Positions 47,579-56,935 of a stretch of DNA of 64,000 nucleotides are shown here, one piece after another; positions within the stretch are counted from its first letter, which is position 1, and every line of letters starts with the position of its first letter. The stretch is taken from assembly GCF_009792895.1 (NCBI RefSeq), contig NZ_WSSC01000003.1, positions 1 through 64,000 on the forward strand, written 5' to 3'. The position numbers and the translations under genes were made by a program. The notes below the pieces were generated by a model, which made no database searches, was not told the DNA's origin, and saw only the letters and a program-made list of their open reading frames with translations. This stretch comes from Pigmentibacter ruber. Lineage in GTDB: Bacteria; Bdellovibrionota_B; Oligoflexia; Silvanigrellales; Silvanigrellaceae.

Positions 47579-48631
47579 TTAGTTACCTACTTTTTTTATA
47601 AAATTTGTATAAATAGAATAGCTATAAAAATTTGGAGCTACTTCTAGCGATTTAGCAAAAATAACTTTGAAACTGACACTTCTACTTGCAGGGAATAATT
47701 GTGGAATTTTGCCATTTCTTCTAATCTCATCCGCACTAATAGTAACATTTACACTTGAATTACTAATTGTTTTTATCTTTTTATTTATATTTTGATCTGA
47801 GTTTAATTTTATGCTTTTAAAATATGCATCAACTTCTTCATAAGTTTTTAATGAGACAGAAGAATCAACAACTAAATACTCTTGTGCTGGATTAGCCTTA
47901 TTTTCAAAAACATAGCTACCACGATATAGAGTATAATTATTAGATTTATCATGATGGACTTCAAAAGCATTATTGTTAACAGAATATATTGACCCTAAAT
48001 TAATTAAAATATTTTTACTGTGATCAAATGAAGGCACAAAAATCTCAACGTCATTAAATGCTTTTTCATAATTACTTATTTCTGTAAATATTTCACTTAT
48101 AACAATTGAAATTTTTGGATTAGTAGAAAAATTTTCAGGTGTAATATTAGCAACAGAGTAAATTGTCGATGTAAATCCTGTGTAACCTGATTTTAAATTG
48201 AAAATAATAGGATTATCAGAATATTTTTGTGTTAACTTTGAAGTTTCACTAGAAGCGCTATACTCTGCAATTACAGAATTATTCTCTTTAACAGAAAAAC
48301 CTTTTATTTTTAGTTTACAATTTTCATCTGCTTTTTTTATTAATAATCTTTCATTACTAGAATCTTCTAGGTTCCACTCTTCATTTTCCTCCTTACCGAA
48401 ACAGCCATGATAAGTACCTTTTAATACAAACTTATTTGCCTTTATTTTATCATAAGTCTCTGCAATTTTGATTTTATTTTCTACACTTAAAGCTGCATGA
48501 ACTTGGCCAACTGAAACAGGATCATAAGTCTCTGTATAGCTATTTTGATCTCCAGATCCACCACGTTTACAACTCATAACCAATGGTATAGACAGCACAG
48601 AAAATAAAGACAAATAAATATATTTTTTCAT
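47579..48631 (-). CDS. Lipoprotein of unknown function
   Basis: The 350-residue protein has a lipoprotein signal peptide with Cys21 after VMS, followed by a Gly/Ser linker. The body is rich in beta structure (repeated alternating hydrophobic segments) and Asn/Ser. No known domain was recognised. Two more cysteines lie near residue 80 and 105 (YHGCFG, DENCKLKIKG). It is at the head of a minus-strand region made only of exported proteins, next to the subtilisin pairs, and may act in the same compartment. Confidence 0.75.
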   Translation of the reverse strand: MKKYIYLSLFSVLSIPLVMSCKRGGSGDQNSYTETYDPVSVGQVHAALSVENKIKIAETYDKIKANKFVLKGTYHGCFGKEENEEWNLEDSSNERLLIKKADENCKLKIKGFSVKENNSVIAEYSASSETSKLTQKYSDNPIIFNLKSGYTGFTSTIYSVANITPENFSTNPKISIVISEIFTEISNYEKAFNDVEIFVPSFDHSKNILINLGSIYSVNNNAFEVHHDKSNNYTLYRGSYVFENKANPAQEYLVVDSSVSLKTYEEVDAYFKSIKLNSDQNINKKIKTISNSSVNVTISADEIRRNGKIPQLFPASRSVSFKVIFAKSLEVAPNFYSYSIYTNFIKKVGN

Positions 48632-48891
48632 AACAAAACCTCTATTATTTAATTTTTAAATTGATTTTATTTCATTTGCGCAAAATCAAGCTTTTACAGC
48701 TGGGTGTTTTCATAGAACAAAAAAAATTTATGATCAAGGTCATTTATTATTAAAATTATTTTATATTTACTTTTAATTTTTTATATTTTATATAATTTAA
48801 ATAATTAAAAAAATTAAATTATTAATTTTCAAATTAAAAGCAATAAAAAAAGATTACCATAAAAATTTAAGAAATTACTAATTTCTGAAAA
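48632..48891. other. Intergenic region with weak terminator-like hairpin
   Basis: 260 A+T-rich bases between two minus-strand genes. Near the end of the upstream gene AGAAATT (48870-48876) and AATTTCT (48880-48886) form a 7-bp perfect hairpin followed on the minus strand by TAAATTTTT, a weak terminator candidate. The other half should hold the lipoprotein promoter. I see no gene. Confidence 0.5.
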
Positions 48892-49503
48892 CTAAAGAGT
48901 TTCTTTAAAATTCTCTATTACTTCAACACTAGCTTCAGAAACATAATTTAGTTTTTGAAGTATGCTTAAAGTTTTACTGATTGTTAGCTTTTTTGGAATT
49001 TTTATTAAATAATACCCAATATTTGGGTATCTTTTCACAACTTCAAAGGATTTATCTAAAAATTCTGATTTATTTTTTGTTTTGACAATAATAACTCCGC
49101 TAAGGATCCCAAAATTTTCATTTGAGTCATTATAAACTATGCTATTTGTATAGCTATAATTTTCAGCAGAATTAGTTTGTTTAATTTTATGGATTGTGAA
49201 ATTTTTTGTTGCGAATACTAAATTACTTTTTTCATCAATACTACCATTTGTATCCTTGATTTTATTTTTGCCATAATTGGCTACTAAATCAGGATAGACT
49301 GTATATTTTATTCCGCCTTGAACAAAGCTTTCGCCTTTATTAAATTTTTTTAACACTTCTTTCTCGTTATCTAAATTCTTTTCATTATTCATATCTTTTT
49401 CAATACTTTTATTTTCTAAAATCTTATCACTTGCATAACCACAAATCTGCGCAGTTAAAGGTAAGAAAAAACTTATAGTGGTTAAAATTGTTTTGAGTTT
49501 CAT
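48892..49503 (-). CDS. Standalone subtilisin propeptide-like exported protein, copy B
   Basis: The 203-residue protein has a signal peptide (ILTTISFFLPLTAQICGYA) and then a charged linker. FVQGGIKYTVY begins a domain with GVIIVKT, VVKRYPNIGYYLIKIP and LSILQKLNYVSEASVEVIEN. These last segments have the beta-alpha-beta layout of subtilisin I9-type propeptides. The ATG at 49503 has GGAG 6 bases upstream, so the earlier ATG at 49524 was not chosen. It follows the lipoprotein subtilisin gene (49536-51485), which has no propeptide of its own. Copy A at 51532-52281 is a paralogue sharing FVQGG.xYT and the ENFK C-terminus. Confidence 0.75.
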   Translation of the reverse strand: MKLKTILTTISFFLPLTAQICGYASDKILENKSIEKDMNNEKNLDNEKEVLKKFNKGESFVQGGIKYTVYPDLVANYGKNKIKDTNGSIDEKSNLVFATKNFTIHKIKQTNSAENYSYTNSIVYNDSNENFGILSGVIIVKTKNKSEFLDKSFEVVKRYPNIGYYLIKIPKKLTISKTLSILQKLNYVSEASVEVIENFKETL

Positions 49504-49535
49504 ATAATCTCCATAATATTTCAAGCTAAATTACT

Positions 49536-51485
49536 TCAATGTCCAGAAACTTTTAATTTCCATCCTTTAAAAATTGCATCTAATTTGTGAATTCCAGTAT
49601 TAATTATTCTTAATTTCCATTTACCAACGCTTTCCTCACCATAAAAAGCATTTGATTGAAGTTGCATGTCAGTCATATTTCCATTTTTTGAAAATGCATT
49701 AGCAGCATTCCAAATAATATTTTTTGTTCCACTAGGGCTTACTAGTTCTATACTAATATCACCGATATATTTGCTACTGACAGAAACTCTTACTTGTAAA
49801 CTCTCTATTTTTAACGAATCTTCTTTATTAACTTCAATTTCAGATGTAAATCCTTTTAAATCACCTGGATTTATTAATTCATTAAAATTAGATCCTATTG
49901 GCTTTACCCAATCATTTTCAACGTACTTTCCTAAAGAATTATTATAATTTTTTGCTAAATTCACAGCTTCTGCAACATTAATTCTACCAAATCCATACCA
50001 ATTAGAAAAATGAAAGCCTGCTTTATTGGTAATCCAACCTAATTCCGCTTGATAATTATTCCCGTTTTCTAATTGAATATTTACGCCATTAAATTCTTTA
50101 TCAACTTGAGTTGCAGTTTTAGCTAAAATGTACTTAACATCACGCCACGTCAAGTCTGGATTTGCTTCTAAAATTAAAGCTATACTACCAGAAGTAACAG
50201 GAGTTGCAGATGAAGTACCATTCATCGAGTTAGTATAATTACCATCTTTATTTTCAATAATATCACAAGCATTAAAAGAATTTCCTATTTGTAAGATAGG
50301 ATCCTTCTTTTTATAATCAATTACCTTACTCGCACCATATTCTTTTCCAGACACATCTGTAGTGAATATTGCTGGTTCTCCAAGTGTTGGCTTATATTTT
50401 GACCAATCTATTGTTTCGTTAATATTTTTTAATTTTTCTTCTATCCAAGCTTTATTTTTACCAAATTCCCCACCTGGAGCACTAATCCATAAAGAAGAAC
50501 CTGTTGTTGAATAAGATGATTTTTTTCCTTGCGCATTTAATGCAGCTACAGTAATAACTTCAGCCATTGTTGATTCAAAATTCATATTAGAATTTTGGCA
50601 AGATAGTTTAAATTTATTTGCAGATTCACAACTTAATTCAGAACCCAATCCAAGACTATTGTAACCATTTCCTGCAGCTTTAACGTATATCGCACCTTTA
50701 CCATTTCTTAACGATTTTGTACCAAATTTAAATGATTCTATTGAAGCTTTTATAGAAGGCTCATCTTCCTTTAGCTGTCTTAAATTATTCGAACCAAAAC
50801 TCATACTAAATATATCATTTCCCTTAGATGCATCAGATGCCCCTAAAGAATCCATAAAATTTTGAAATGTTTGTCCTTCTCGAGTAATAGTATTGTAGCC
50901 AGATAATTGAGCTCTTGGCGCAACTCCAGAGCCTCCAAATCCTAAATTACTTCGCATGGCAATAATTCCAGAAACCATTGTTCCATGATCTCTATCATCA
51001 TCATGTGTTGGTGAAGGATCATTTTTTGCAAAACCATTATTTCTAAAATTAATCGACCATGTTTTTGATTTATTAATGATATTATCTATATTTGGAGACA
51101 ATGATGGATGTTTAATTTCTAACCCAGAATCCACAACACCAACATATATACCTTTTCCACTAAGACATTGATCTTTCAAAACAGAATAGACATTTATATC
51201 TTCACCTGCTTTTGGATAATCGGTTGTAAAAGCAGTCTTTCCTGTATTATATAAGTGCCATTGATATTTTCCTAAAGGATTATTAGCATCATCTAAAAGA
51301 TCAGTACAAAATTTATCCTTCGATTCATTAGCAAAAGATTCATCATCTGAATTAGATTCTTCATCTGATTTTGCATTTTCTCCTTCATTATTAATATTTT
51401 TGGAATCAGTATTTTTTTTACATGATGACAATGTAGATATAACTAAAGCAGAAAACAATGCGATATTTTTAAATCTAATTTGCAT
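49536..51485 (-). CDS. Lipoprotein subtilisin-like protease with P-domain, copy B
   Basis: The 649-residue protein has a lipoprotein signal (LSSC, Cys22), an acidic linker, and a family S8 catalytic domain. The catalytic Asp119 is in GVVDSGLEI, His167 in DHGTMVSG and Ser425 in NGTSSATP; Asn273 in AAGNG is the oxyanion residue. The final 110 residues are a proprotein-convertase-type P-domain (IELVSPSGTKNIIW, GKWKLRIINTG). The catalytic domain starts right after the linker (KYQWHLYNTG), with no propeptide between. A propeptide-like protein is encoded immediately downstream. It is closely related to copy A at 52336-54315, so this gene pair was duplicated in tandem. Confidence 0.92.
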   Translation of the reverse strand: MQIRFKNIALFSALVISTLSSCKKNTDSKNINNEGENAKSDEESNSDDESFANESKDKFCTDLLDDANNPLGKYQWHLYNTGKTAFTTDYPKAGEDINVYSVLKDQCLSGKGIYVGVVDSGLEIKHPSLSPNIDNIINKSKTWSINFRNNGFAKNDPSPTHDDDRDHGTMVSGIIAMRSNLGFGGSGVAPRAQLSGYNTITREGQTFQNFMDSLGASDASKGNDIFSMSFGSNNLRQLKEDEPSIKASIESFKFGTKSLRNGKGAIYVKAAGNGYNSLGLGSELSCESANKFKLSCQNSNMNFESTMAEVITVAALNAQGKKSSYSTTGSSLWISAPGGEFGKNKAWIEEKLKNINETIDWSKYKPTLGEPAIFTTDVSGKEYGASKVIDYKKKDPILQIGNSFNACDIIENKDGNYTNSMNGTSSATPVTSGSIALILEANPDLTWRDVKYILAKTATQVDKEFNGVNIQLENGNNYQAELGWITNKAGFHFSNWYGFGRINVAEAVNLAKNYNNSLGKYVENDWVKPIGSNFNELINPGDLKGFTSEIEVNKEDSLKIESLQVRVSVSSKYIGDISIELVSPSGTKNIIWNAANAFSKNGNMTDMQLQSNAFYGEESVGKWKLRIINTGIHKLDAIFKGWKLKVSGH

Positions 51486-51531
51486 TTTTACTCCAAAAAA
51501 TTAATTATGAGAGAAATAATCTATAAATTAA

Positions 51532-52281
51532 CTACATTGGCTTTTTAAAGTTTTCTAAAACTTCTACATTAATAGAAGATTTCTTTTCACCATCAACAGT
51601 AATACTTGCTGGATTTAAGGCTTTTAACTTATCTGTCGCCTCTTTAATCTGAATATTTTCCGGATATTTAATTACATATAGCCCCATATTTTTATATGAT
51701 TTTATAATTTTATAATTTCCATTTGGAACTTTTATTTTACTCACTTCAGGATCTATTTTAATAATTATATTTCCAGTAATAACTGCAAATTTTTTAGTTT
51801 TGTTATTAAAAGCAACTTTAAAATTGTCATTACTTTTTGAATCAATACTGTCATTTTTAGATGATATTTTTCTGTCAGCTGAAACTTTTTGTTTCGATTT
51901 TTTAGAATCATTTCCTTCAAAATATATCCTAAACTCGCCTTTATCAAGTAAAACTGTCTTTGGAGCACTCACATTTATGTCTAAAGAATTTTTCCCAGCA
52001 TTATCATCATTTGAAAAATCTCTGAGATCTTCTTTACCCGTTGAAGCTTTTAAGCCTTTAAATATTGTATAATTCATACCACCTTGAACAAAGTTTTCTT
52101 CAACCGTTAAATTTTTCTTGACACTTTCAATAAATTTCTTCTCATCAATTTCTTTTGATTTTTCAGCATCTGTTATTGATATTTCGCTTGAAAAAGAGTT
52201 TTGAGAATTATCAATTGAATATGAATTACCAGAATAAACTAACACCAAACCAGCAAAGAATAAGAATGACTTAGATTTCAT
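51532..52281 (-). CDS. Standalone subtilisin propeptide-like exported protein, copy A
   Basis: The 249-residue protein has a signal peptide (LFFAGLVLVYSGNSYS) and the same order as copy B. After a charged linker comes FVQGGMNYTIF and GLKASTGKEDLRD, then a Lys/Ser-rich insert longer than in copy B. The C-terminal part GNIIIKIDP, IIKSYKNMGLYVIKYPEN and VEVLENFKKPM aligns with copy B. The beta-alpha-beta pattern is that of an I9-type propeptide or inhibitor. It lies between the two protease genes, right after copy A of the protease. Confidence 0.75.
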   Translation of the reverse strand: MKSKSFLFFAGLVLVYSGNSYSIDNSQNSFSSEISITDAEKSKEIDEKKFIESVKKNLTVEENFVQGGMNYTIFKGLKASTGKEDLRDFSNDDNAGKNSLDINVSAPKTVLLDKGEFRIYFEGNDSKKSKQKVSADRKISSKNDSIDSKSNDNFKVAFNNKTKKFAVITGNIIIKIDPEVSKIKVPNGNYKIIKSYKNMGLYVIKYPENIQIKEATDKLKALNPASITVDGEKKSSINVEVLENFKKPM

Positions 52282-52335
52282 AACATTTTCCTTAAATTTA
52301 TATTTTTAAATCAAACTATTATCATATTAATTCTT

Positions 52336-54315
52336 TTACAAAGGTTGTTTTGAACCTGAAAATTGTAAACGAATTCCTTTAAAAGTAACATTTTTAGCAT
52401 TTAATCCAGCATTTATAATTTTTACAGTCCAATTACCTGAACTATTTTCTCCATAAAATGCATTACTTTGAATAGGCATTTTTACTAAATTTCCATTTCC
52501 AGCAAACGCATTTCCAACATGCCAGATAATACTTTTTGTTCCACTTGGTGAAGTTAATTCAATGCCAACATCACCAACGTAATCACTATCAATAGATACT
52601 TCTGCTCTTACTGATTCAATTTTAATGTTATTTGGTTTATTTACGGTTGGAATATTATATACAATTCCTTTTACTCCTACAGGAACACTAATTGAAGTTG
52701 CAAAACCTCTAGCAGGATGCCATGGTAATTCAACATAATTACCTAAGTTAACATTATAATATTTAGCCAACTTCACAGCTTCTGCTACATTAATTCTTCC
52801 AAATCCGTACCAGTTGGAAAAATGAAATCCAGCTGCATTTGTTGTCCAACCATCTTCCACTTGATATTCATCTTGATTACCTAATTTAATTTTTACTCCT
52901 GCAAAATCTTTATCAACTTTTGTCGCTGTTTTAGCAATTATATATTTCACATCTCGCCAGGTTAAATTTGGATTTGCTTCAAGAATTAAAGCTAAACTTC
53001 CAGAAGTAACAGGAGTTGCAGAAGAAGTACCATTCATTGTATTTGTATAATCAAAATTTGGATTTAAAAGATTTCCTGCTTCATCAGTAGCAGTACCTGC
53101 ATTAAATGAATTTCTTATATTGAAAACATCATCAAGGCTAAATTCACTATCGGAATTAACAATTTTGCTCATTCCATATCTAGATCCCATCACATCAGTT
53201 GTTACTATAGCTGGTTCACCTAGAGTTGGTCTTAAAGCTTTCCAATCAACATTTTTTCCAAATCTATGGTAATTTTCATCAACCCACTCTTTATCAAATC
53301 CAAATTCACCTCCAGGCGCACTTATCCATAGAGACGAACCAGTTGTTGAATAACTTGTTTTCTTACCATTCGCGTTTAACGCACCAACTGTAATAACTTC
53401 TGGTATGGAATTGTCTGTGTTCATATTTGAATCTTGACATGATACTTTTAACTTAACAGCCATTGAACATGAAGCAACACTTGCAGGATCTCTTCCTAAT
53501 TTTGTAAATCCATTTCCAGCTGCTTTGACATATAAAGCACCTTTGCCATCTCTTAAATGTCTCGTTCCATATTTATAAGCTGTTAGTGCTCCTAAAGTGA
53601 TAGGATCATCTGCAGATATTTGTTCAATATTGTTGTCACCATAACTCATATTGAAAATATCATTCCCTTTTGAGTCATCTGAGCCACCTAATGAATCAAC
53701 AAAATTTTGAAATTGTTGCACTCCAGCTTCAGCCTGAATAATATTGTAACCCGCAAGTTTTGCTCTTGGAGCTACTCCTGACCCACCAAAACCCAAGTTA
53801 CTACGCATAGCTATAATTCCACTTACCATTGTTCCATGATCATCATCATCATCAGCTACAGGTGAAGGATCATTAGCAAGTAAGCGGTTATCTCTAAAGT
53901 TAATTGATCTTGCTTTAGTATTATTTTCAACATTTTTCTTTAAAGATGGATGGGCAATTTGTAATCCAGAATCTACAACCGCAACACTAACTCCTTGGCC
54001 ACTGATACAATCATCTTTCAAAACAGAATCAACATTTATATCTTCACCAGGTGTTCCTGGTGAACTGGCAAAAGCTTTTTGTCCAGTATTCTTCAAGTGC
54101 CATTGATATTTTCCTAATGGATTTTTAGCTGTATCTGATAAATCTGTACAATGTCTTTCTGTGTCACCTGCATTTAAAATGTTAGAATTTTCAGTAGATA
54201 AATATTTATCATCAGCATTACTTGCTGAATTATTGGATTTTCCGCATGAAGAAAGAAAAGAAACGGCAAAAGCAGAAACAGAAAAAATTGCAAGATATTT
54301 GCCATTTAAACTCAT
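52336..54315 (-). CDS. Lipoprotein subtilisin-like protease with P-domain, copy A
   Basis: The 659-residue protein is a paralogue of the 49536-51485 protease. It has a lipoprotein signal with Cys24 (FLSSCGK), a short linker, and an S8 domain with Asp115 (VAVVDSGLQI), His160 (DDDHGTMVSG) and Ser431 (NGTSSATP). The C-terminal P-domain (VGIELTSPSGTKSIIW, GNWTVKIINAG) is complete. There is no propeptide between the linker and KYQWHLKNTG. It is the first gene of the pair-pair array. A candidate promoter (TTGACA at 54405-54400, TAGTTT at 54382-54377, 17-base spacer) and a GAGGTAA ribosome binding site lie upstream. Confidence 0.93.
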   Translation of the reverse strand: MSLNGKYLAIFSVSAFAVSFLSSCGKSNNSASNADDKYLSTENSNILNAGDTERHCTDLSDTAKNPLGKYQWHLKNTGQKAFASSPGTPGEDINVDSVLKDDCISGQGVSVAVVDSGLQIAHPSLKKNVENNTKARSINFRDNRLLANDPSPVADDDDDHGTMVSGIIAMRSNLGFGGSGVAPRAKLAGYNIIQAEAGVQQFQNFVDSLGGSDDSKGNDIFNMSYGDNNIEQISADDPITLGALTAYKYGTRHLRDGKGALYVKAAGNGFTKLGRDPASVASCSMAVKLKVSCQDSNMNTDNSIPEVITVGALNANGKKTSYSTTGSSLWISAPGGEFGFDKEWVDENYHRFGKNVDWKALRPTLGEPAIVTTDVMGSRYGMSKIVNSDSEFSLDDVFNIRNSFNAGTATDEAGNLLNPNFDYTNTMNGTSSATPVTSGSLALILEANPNLTWRDVKYIIAKTATKVDKDFAGVKIKLGNQDEYQVEDGWTTNAAGFHFSNWYGFGRINVAEAVKLAKYYNVNLGNYVELPWHPARGFATSISVPVGVKGIVYNIPTVNKPNNIKIESVRAEVSIDSDYVGDVGIELTSPSGTKSIIWHVGNAFAGNGNLVKMPIQSNAFYGENSSGNWTVKIINAGLNAKNVTFKGIRLQFSGSKQPL

Positions 54316-54670
54316 AAAAATTACCTCATTATTGAGTATCTATTATAATAATATTATTTGTATTGACTGAATAGCCAAACTACAAAAAAGTTTTTTAATT
54401 GTCAAACTTTTTCTTATTTTTATTTAAATTTTTTACATATTTTTATTTTTAATTTTTGGTAAGCTATTTAATAAAGATTAATGTGGATTAAATATATTAT
54501 ATTTTAGAAGAATATTTTAGATATTTAATTTTAAAAAAAAGAAAAACATTTTTAGAAAAGTTAAATTTATTTTTTTGCTCTTTTTTAAAATTAGATATTC
54601 AATTTTAGAAATGTTTAATTTAGAGTTTAATTCTCATAAAAATTTTAAATTTTTAGTTTTTTAAAAAATA
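54316..54670. other. Intergenic region upstream of protease copy A
   Basis: About 355 very A+T-rich bases between two minus-strand genes. The protease promoter is the only signal supported (-35 TTGACA at 54400-54405 on the minus strand; the -10 is poor). A second -10-like TATAAT lies closer to the start. I see no gene or strong hairpin in the rest. Confidence 0.6.
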
Positions 54671-55291
54671 TTACCATACAATTAAGTCTACTTTTTCATC
54701 AGAACTTTCTTTTGGAAGATCATCTATTAAAAATCTTTCCGAGGGAAGACAAAATATTGCTGTAATTTGGTCTCGATTCGTTTTTAAAAATCTATCGTAG
54801 TATCCCCCGCCATATCCTAAACGATATCCTTCTTTTGAGGCAGCTAATCCAGGAACAAAACAAAGCATTGGCGGCATAGAGCTATTGTATTCAAAACAAT
54901 GTTCTTTCTTTTTTTCTAAAATTCCATATTTATTTTTGATATAGTTTTCTTTCCCATCTCCATATTGAAACCAAAGAAGTCCTTTTCCTTCTTGAACAGC
55001 TGGAAATAGCCAATATTCTTCAGAAAATCTAGCAATATCCAGTTCAAATCGAATTGGAAAATAACATGCTAAAAAGAGTTTTTTTGCAATCAATTGCTCT
55101 TTTAATTGTTTTTCAGGAATTTTAAGTAATTCTAATGCCCTAAAAAATTGCTTAGCTCCCCAATTTACATCGTTTGTTTCATGAAATAATTGTTCTCTTT
55201 CTAAAAGCAATATTTTTCTTAATAACTTTTTTTGTTCTGGAATAGGCAAATTATTGTCTTTATGATTTAGAATATCTTTTAATTTTCTCAT
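54671..55291 (-). CDS. 5-formyltetrahydrofolate cyclo-ligase
   Basis: This cytosolic enzyme turns 5-formyl-THF back into methenyl-THF with ATP. The 206-residue protein has the family's YGGGYYDRFL (GYRLGYGGGYYDRFL) and the CFVPGLAASKEGYRLG segment, plus FPIRFELD and the start KKLLRKILLLEREQL. It stands alone, and no 6S RNA was found next to it, although that RNA neighbours the gene in E. coli. Confidence 0.92.
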   Translation of the reverse strand: MRKLKDILNHKDNNLPIPEQKKLLRKILLLEREQLFHETNDVNWGAKQFFRALELLKIPEKQLKEQLIAKKLFLACYFPIRFELDIARFSEEYWLFPAVQEGKGLLWFQYGDGKENYIKNKYGILEKKKEHCFEYNSSMPPMLCFVPGLAASKEGYRLGYGGGYYDRFLKTNRDQITAIFCLPSERFLIDDLPKESSDEKVDLIVW

Positions 55292-55364
55292 TTTCGTCTT
55301 GTCGCCTCCTTTTAATTAGAATAACCTATATTTCGTTTGTTAACCTGCCCTAAGGAGATAAGCC

Positions 55365-55625
55365 ATGGCTTTATCAGAAACTCTTGTAAAAATGTCACCA
55401 GTTAAAGGTGAGTATTATCTTGTTGAAAGAGAAAAAATTGACGACTTATATCGTAATGCTGGACATAGTGATGAAGATGAAGTCCCAAACTTTATTACTA
55501 TTGATGGAAAAGAGTGCCTTTTCACTGAAAATTTTATTGAAAAAGATGGGAAAGAATATGAAATTGTTATGGTAGCCAATGGATTCTCTTGGGAAGATAT
55601 TATCATATATGATGAAGAAGAATAA
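55365..55625 (+). CDS. Small acidic protein of unknown function
   Basis: The 86-residue protein is acidic (ends IIIYDEEE) and has no signal peptide or membrane segment. A strong AAGGAG ribosome binding site lies 9 bases before the ATG. The segment FITIDGKECLFTENFIEKDG looks like paired beta strands. I do not recognise the family. It stands alone between the cyclo-ligase and the gliding-type operon and has its own start signals, which supports that it is real. Confidence 0.75.
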   Translation: MALSETLVKMSPVKGEYYLVEREKIDDLYRNAGHSDEDEVPNFITIDGKECLFTENFIEKDGKEYEIVMVANGFSWEDIIIYDEEE

Positions 55626-55816
55626 ATTCTGCATCATATCTAAATATATCTCTTTCTTTTACTTACCTTTTAATTAATCACATCCCCCAAAAAAATTTCC
55701 GACAGGCAAAATTTTCTCTTTTTATTAGTCAAAATAATGTTTACTTTATTATTGATATTCTTGATTAATTACACCACAATTCAATAATTAAATACATTTT
55801 TTTGAAGATAAAAACT

Positions 55817-56125
55817 ATGAAATTAAATGTGCAAATAAAAACATGTAAATTGTTAATGACATTAAATCTATTCGTTTTGTTACTTTATTTAAACTCACCA
55901 GCAATTTCACAAGTAAATCAAGAGAAAAATTCAATCACCATTGATGGAGAAGCAGAACCAGCGAGCTTAGCTGATATTCCTTTGCCAAAATTTAATTATG
56001 ACACGGATTCATTTGACTCAGGATTTAATCCACAAAAAGAACTTATTCAGCTTTTAGATAGACCAAATGAGTTAACAGGTATGAATGAAAATGATTTTAT
56101 GCTGGAGTTTCCATTTGATAAATAA
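55817..56125 (+). CDS. Small exported protein at the head of the ExbB/AgmX operon
   Basis: The 102-residue protein has a signal peptide (hydrophobic LLMTLNLFVLLLYLNSPAIS). The rest is acidic and proline-containing (DIPLPKFNYDTDSFDSGF), without known domain. An in-frame TTG lies 5 codons upstream (55802), but the ATG at 55817 was chosen. It ends 9 bases before the ExbB-like gene, so it is probably part of the same machine or its regulator. Confidence 0.65.
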   Translation: MKLNVQIKTCKLLMTLNLFVLLLYLNSPAISQVNQEKNSITIDGEAEPASLADIPLPKFNYDTDSFDSGFNPQKELIQLLDRPNELTGMNENDFMLEFPFDK

Positions 56126-56134
56126 GGAAGGTAT

Positions 56135-56935
56135 ATGTTAAATGATATTTTTTTAATGTACCGAAATGGTGAAATTATTCCTTTTATCATTTTAGCTTTT
56201 GTCTCAGTTGGCTACATTATTATTTTTGAAAAATTTATTATTCTTCAATTCGTCTATCGTATTAACTTTGAAAAATTTAATACAACGATAAAAAAAATGC
56301 TTGCAGCAAATGACATGGAAAGAGCAAGAAATTTTACTAAGGCAACCTCAAAAACAGCTGTACCTATGCTGACTCTTAAAGCTATTGATGCTTACGAAAA
56401 TGATCCAATGCGAGTTAGAGCTACTGTATCAGAAGAAAGTCTGCGTTTTTTTCCCAGAGTGAGAAGAAGAATCAGTCAACTCCCAAATTTAGCAGCAGCA
56501 AGTGTATTGCTTGGAGCTATTGCTGCAGTTCAAGGTATTTGGAGCTCTTTTAGAATGGTTGAAGGGCTAGAACTTGGATTAAAAAGTTTTGCTTTTTCAA
56601 ATGGGCTTTCACATGCTCTACTTCCTCTAGCTATATCATTAGTTTCGGCAGTTTTACTCATGGTTCCATTTGGAATTTTAGATGCCATTGCTTGGAGACT
56701 GGAAGCAGAAATGGAACACAGCTTATGTGTTGTTCTAAATATTTTATCTCCAGAAATGCAACCAATGTTTACGGGCGGAGCTGCAGTCGCAACTAATCAA
56801 GAAGAAACAGAAAATTTTTCTCGAAATAATTTAGATGGTGATGGCGGACACGAAAGAATGGATTCGAAAGGGAAAAAAGATGATAGTGCCGATGCGGGTC
56901 TACAAGAGGTTCCTGACGAAGAAGAAATTATCTAG
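56135..56935 (+). CDS. MotA/TolQ/ExbB-family proton channel protein
   Basis: The 266-residue inner-membrane protein has the three spans of the family: about 16-38, then a cytosolic segment, and two spans in the AASVLLGAIAAVQGIWSSF and ALLPLAISLVSAVLLMVPFGIL stretches. The GAIAAVQGIWSSF block is the TolQ/ExbB pore region, in a diverged form. The last 50 residues are acidic and charged and not part of the usual fold. Such proteins work with an ExbD/TolR-type partner to use the proton gradient, and two such genes follow. It overlaps the next gene by 56 bases. Confidence 0.88.
   Translation: MLNDIFLMYRNGEIIPFIILAFVSVGYIIIFEKFIILQFVYRINFEKFNTTIKKMLAANDMERARNFTKATSKTAVPMLTLKAIDAYENDPMRVRATVSEESLRFFPRVRRRISQLPNLAAASVLLGAIAAVQGIWSSFRMVEGLELGLKSFAFSNGLSHALLPLAISLVSAVLLMVPFGILDAIAWRLEAEMEHSLCVVLNILSPEMQPMFTGGAAVATNQEETENFSRNNLDGDGGHERMDSKGKKDDSADAGLQEVPDEEEII

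Noticed and set aside
55292-55364. 6S RNA gene next to the 5-formyl-THF cyclo-ligase
   Set aside because: The gap is only 73 bases, too short for 6S RNA, and no matching pattern was seen.
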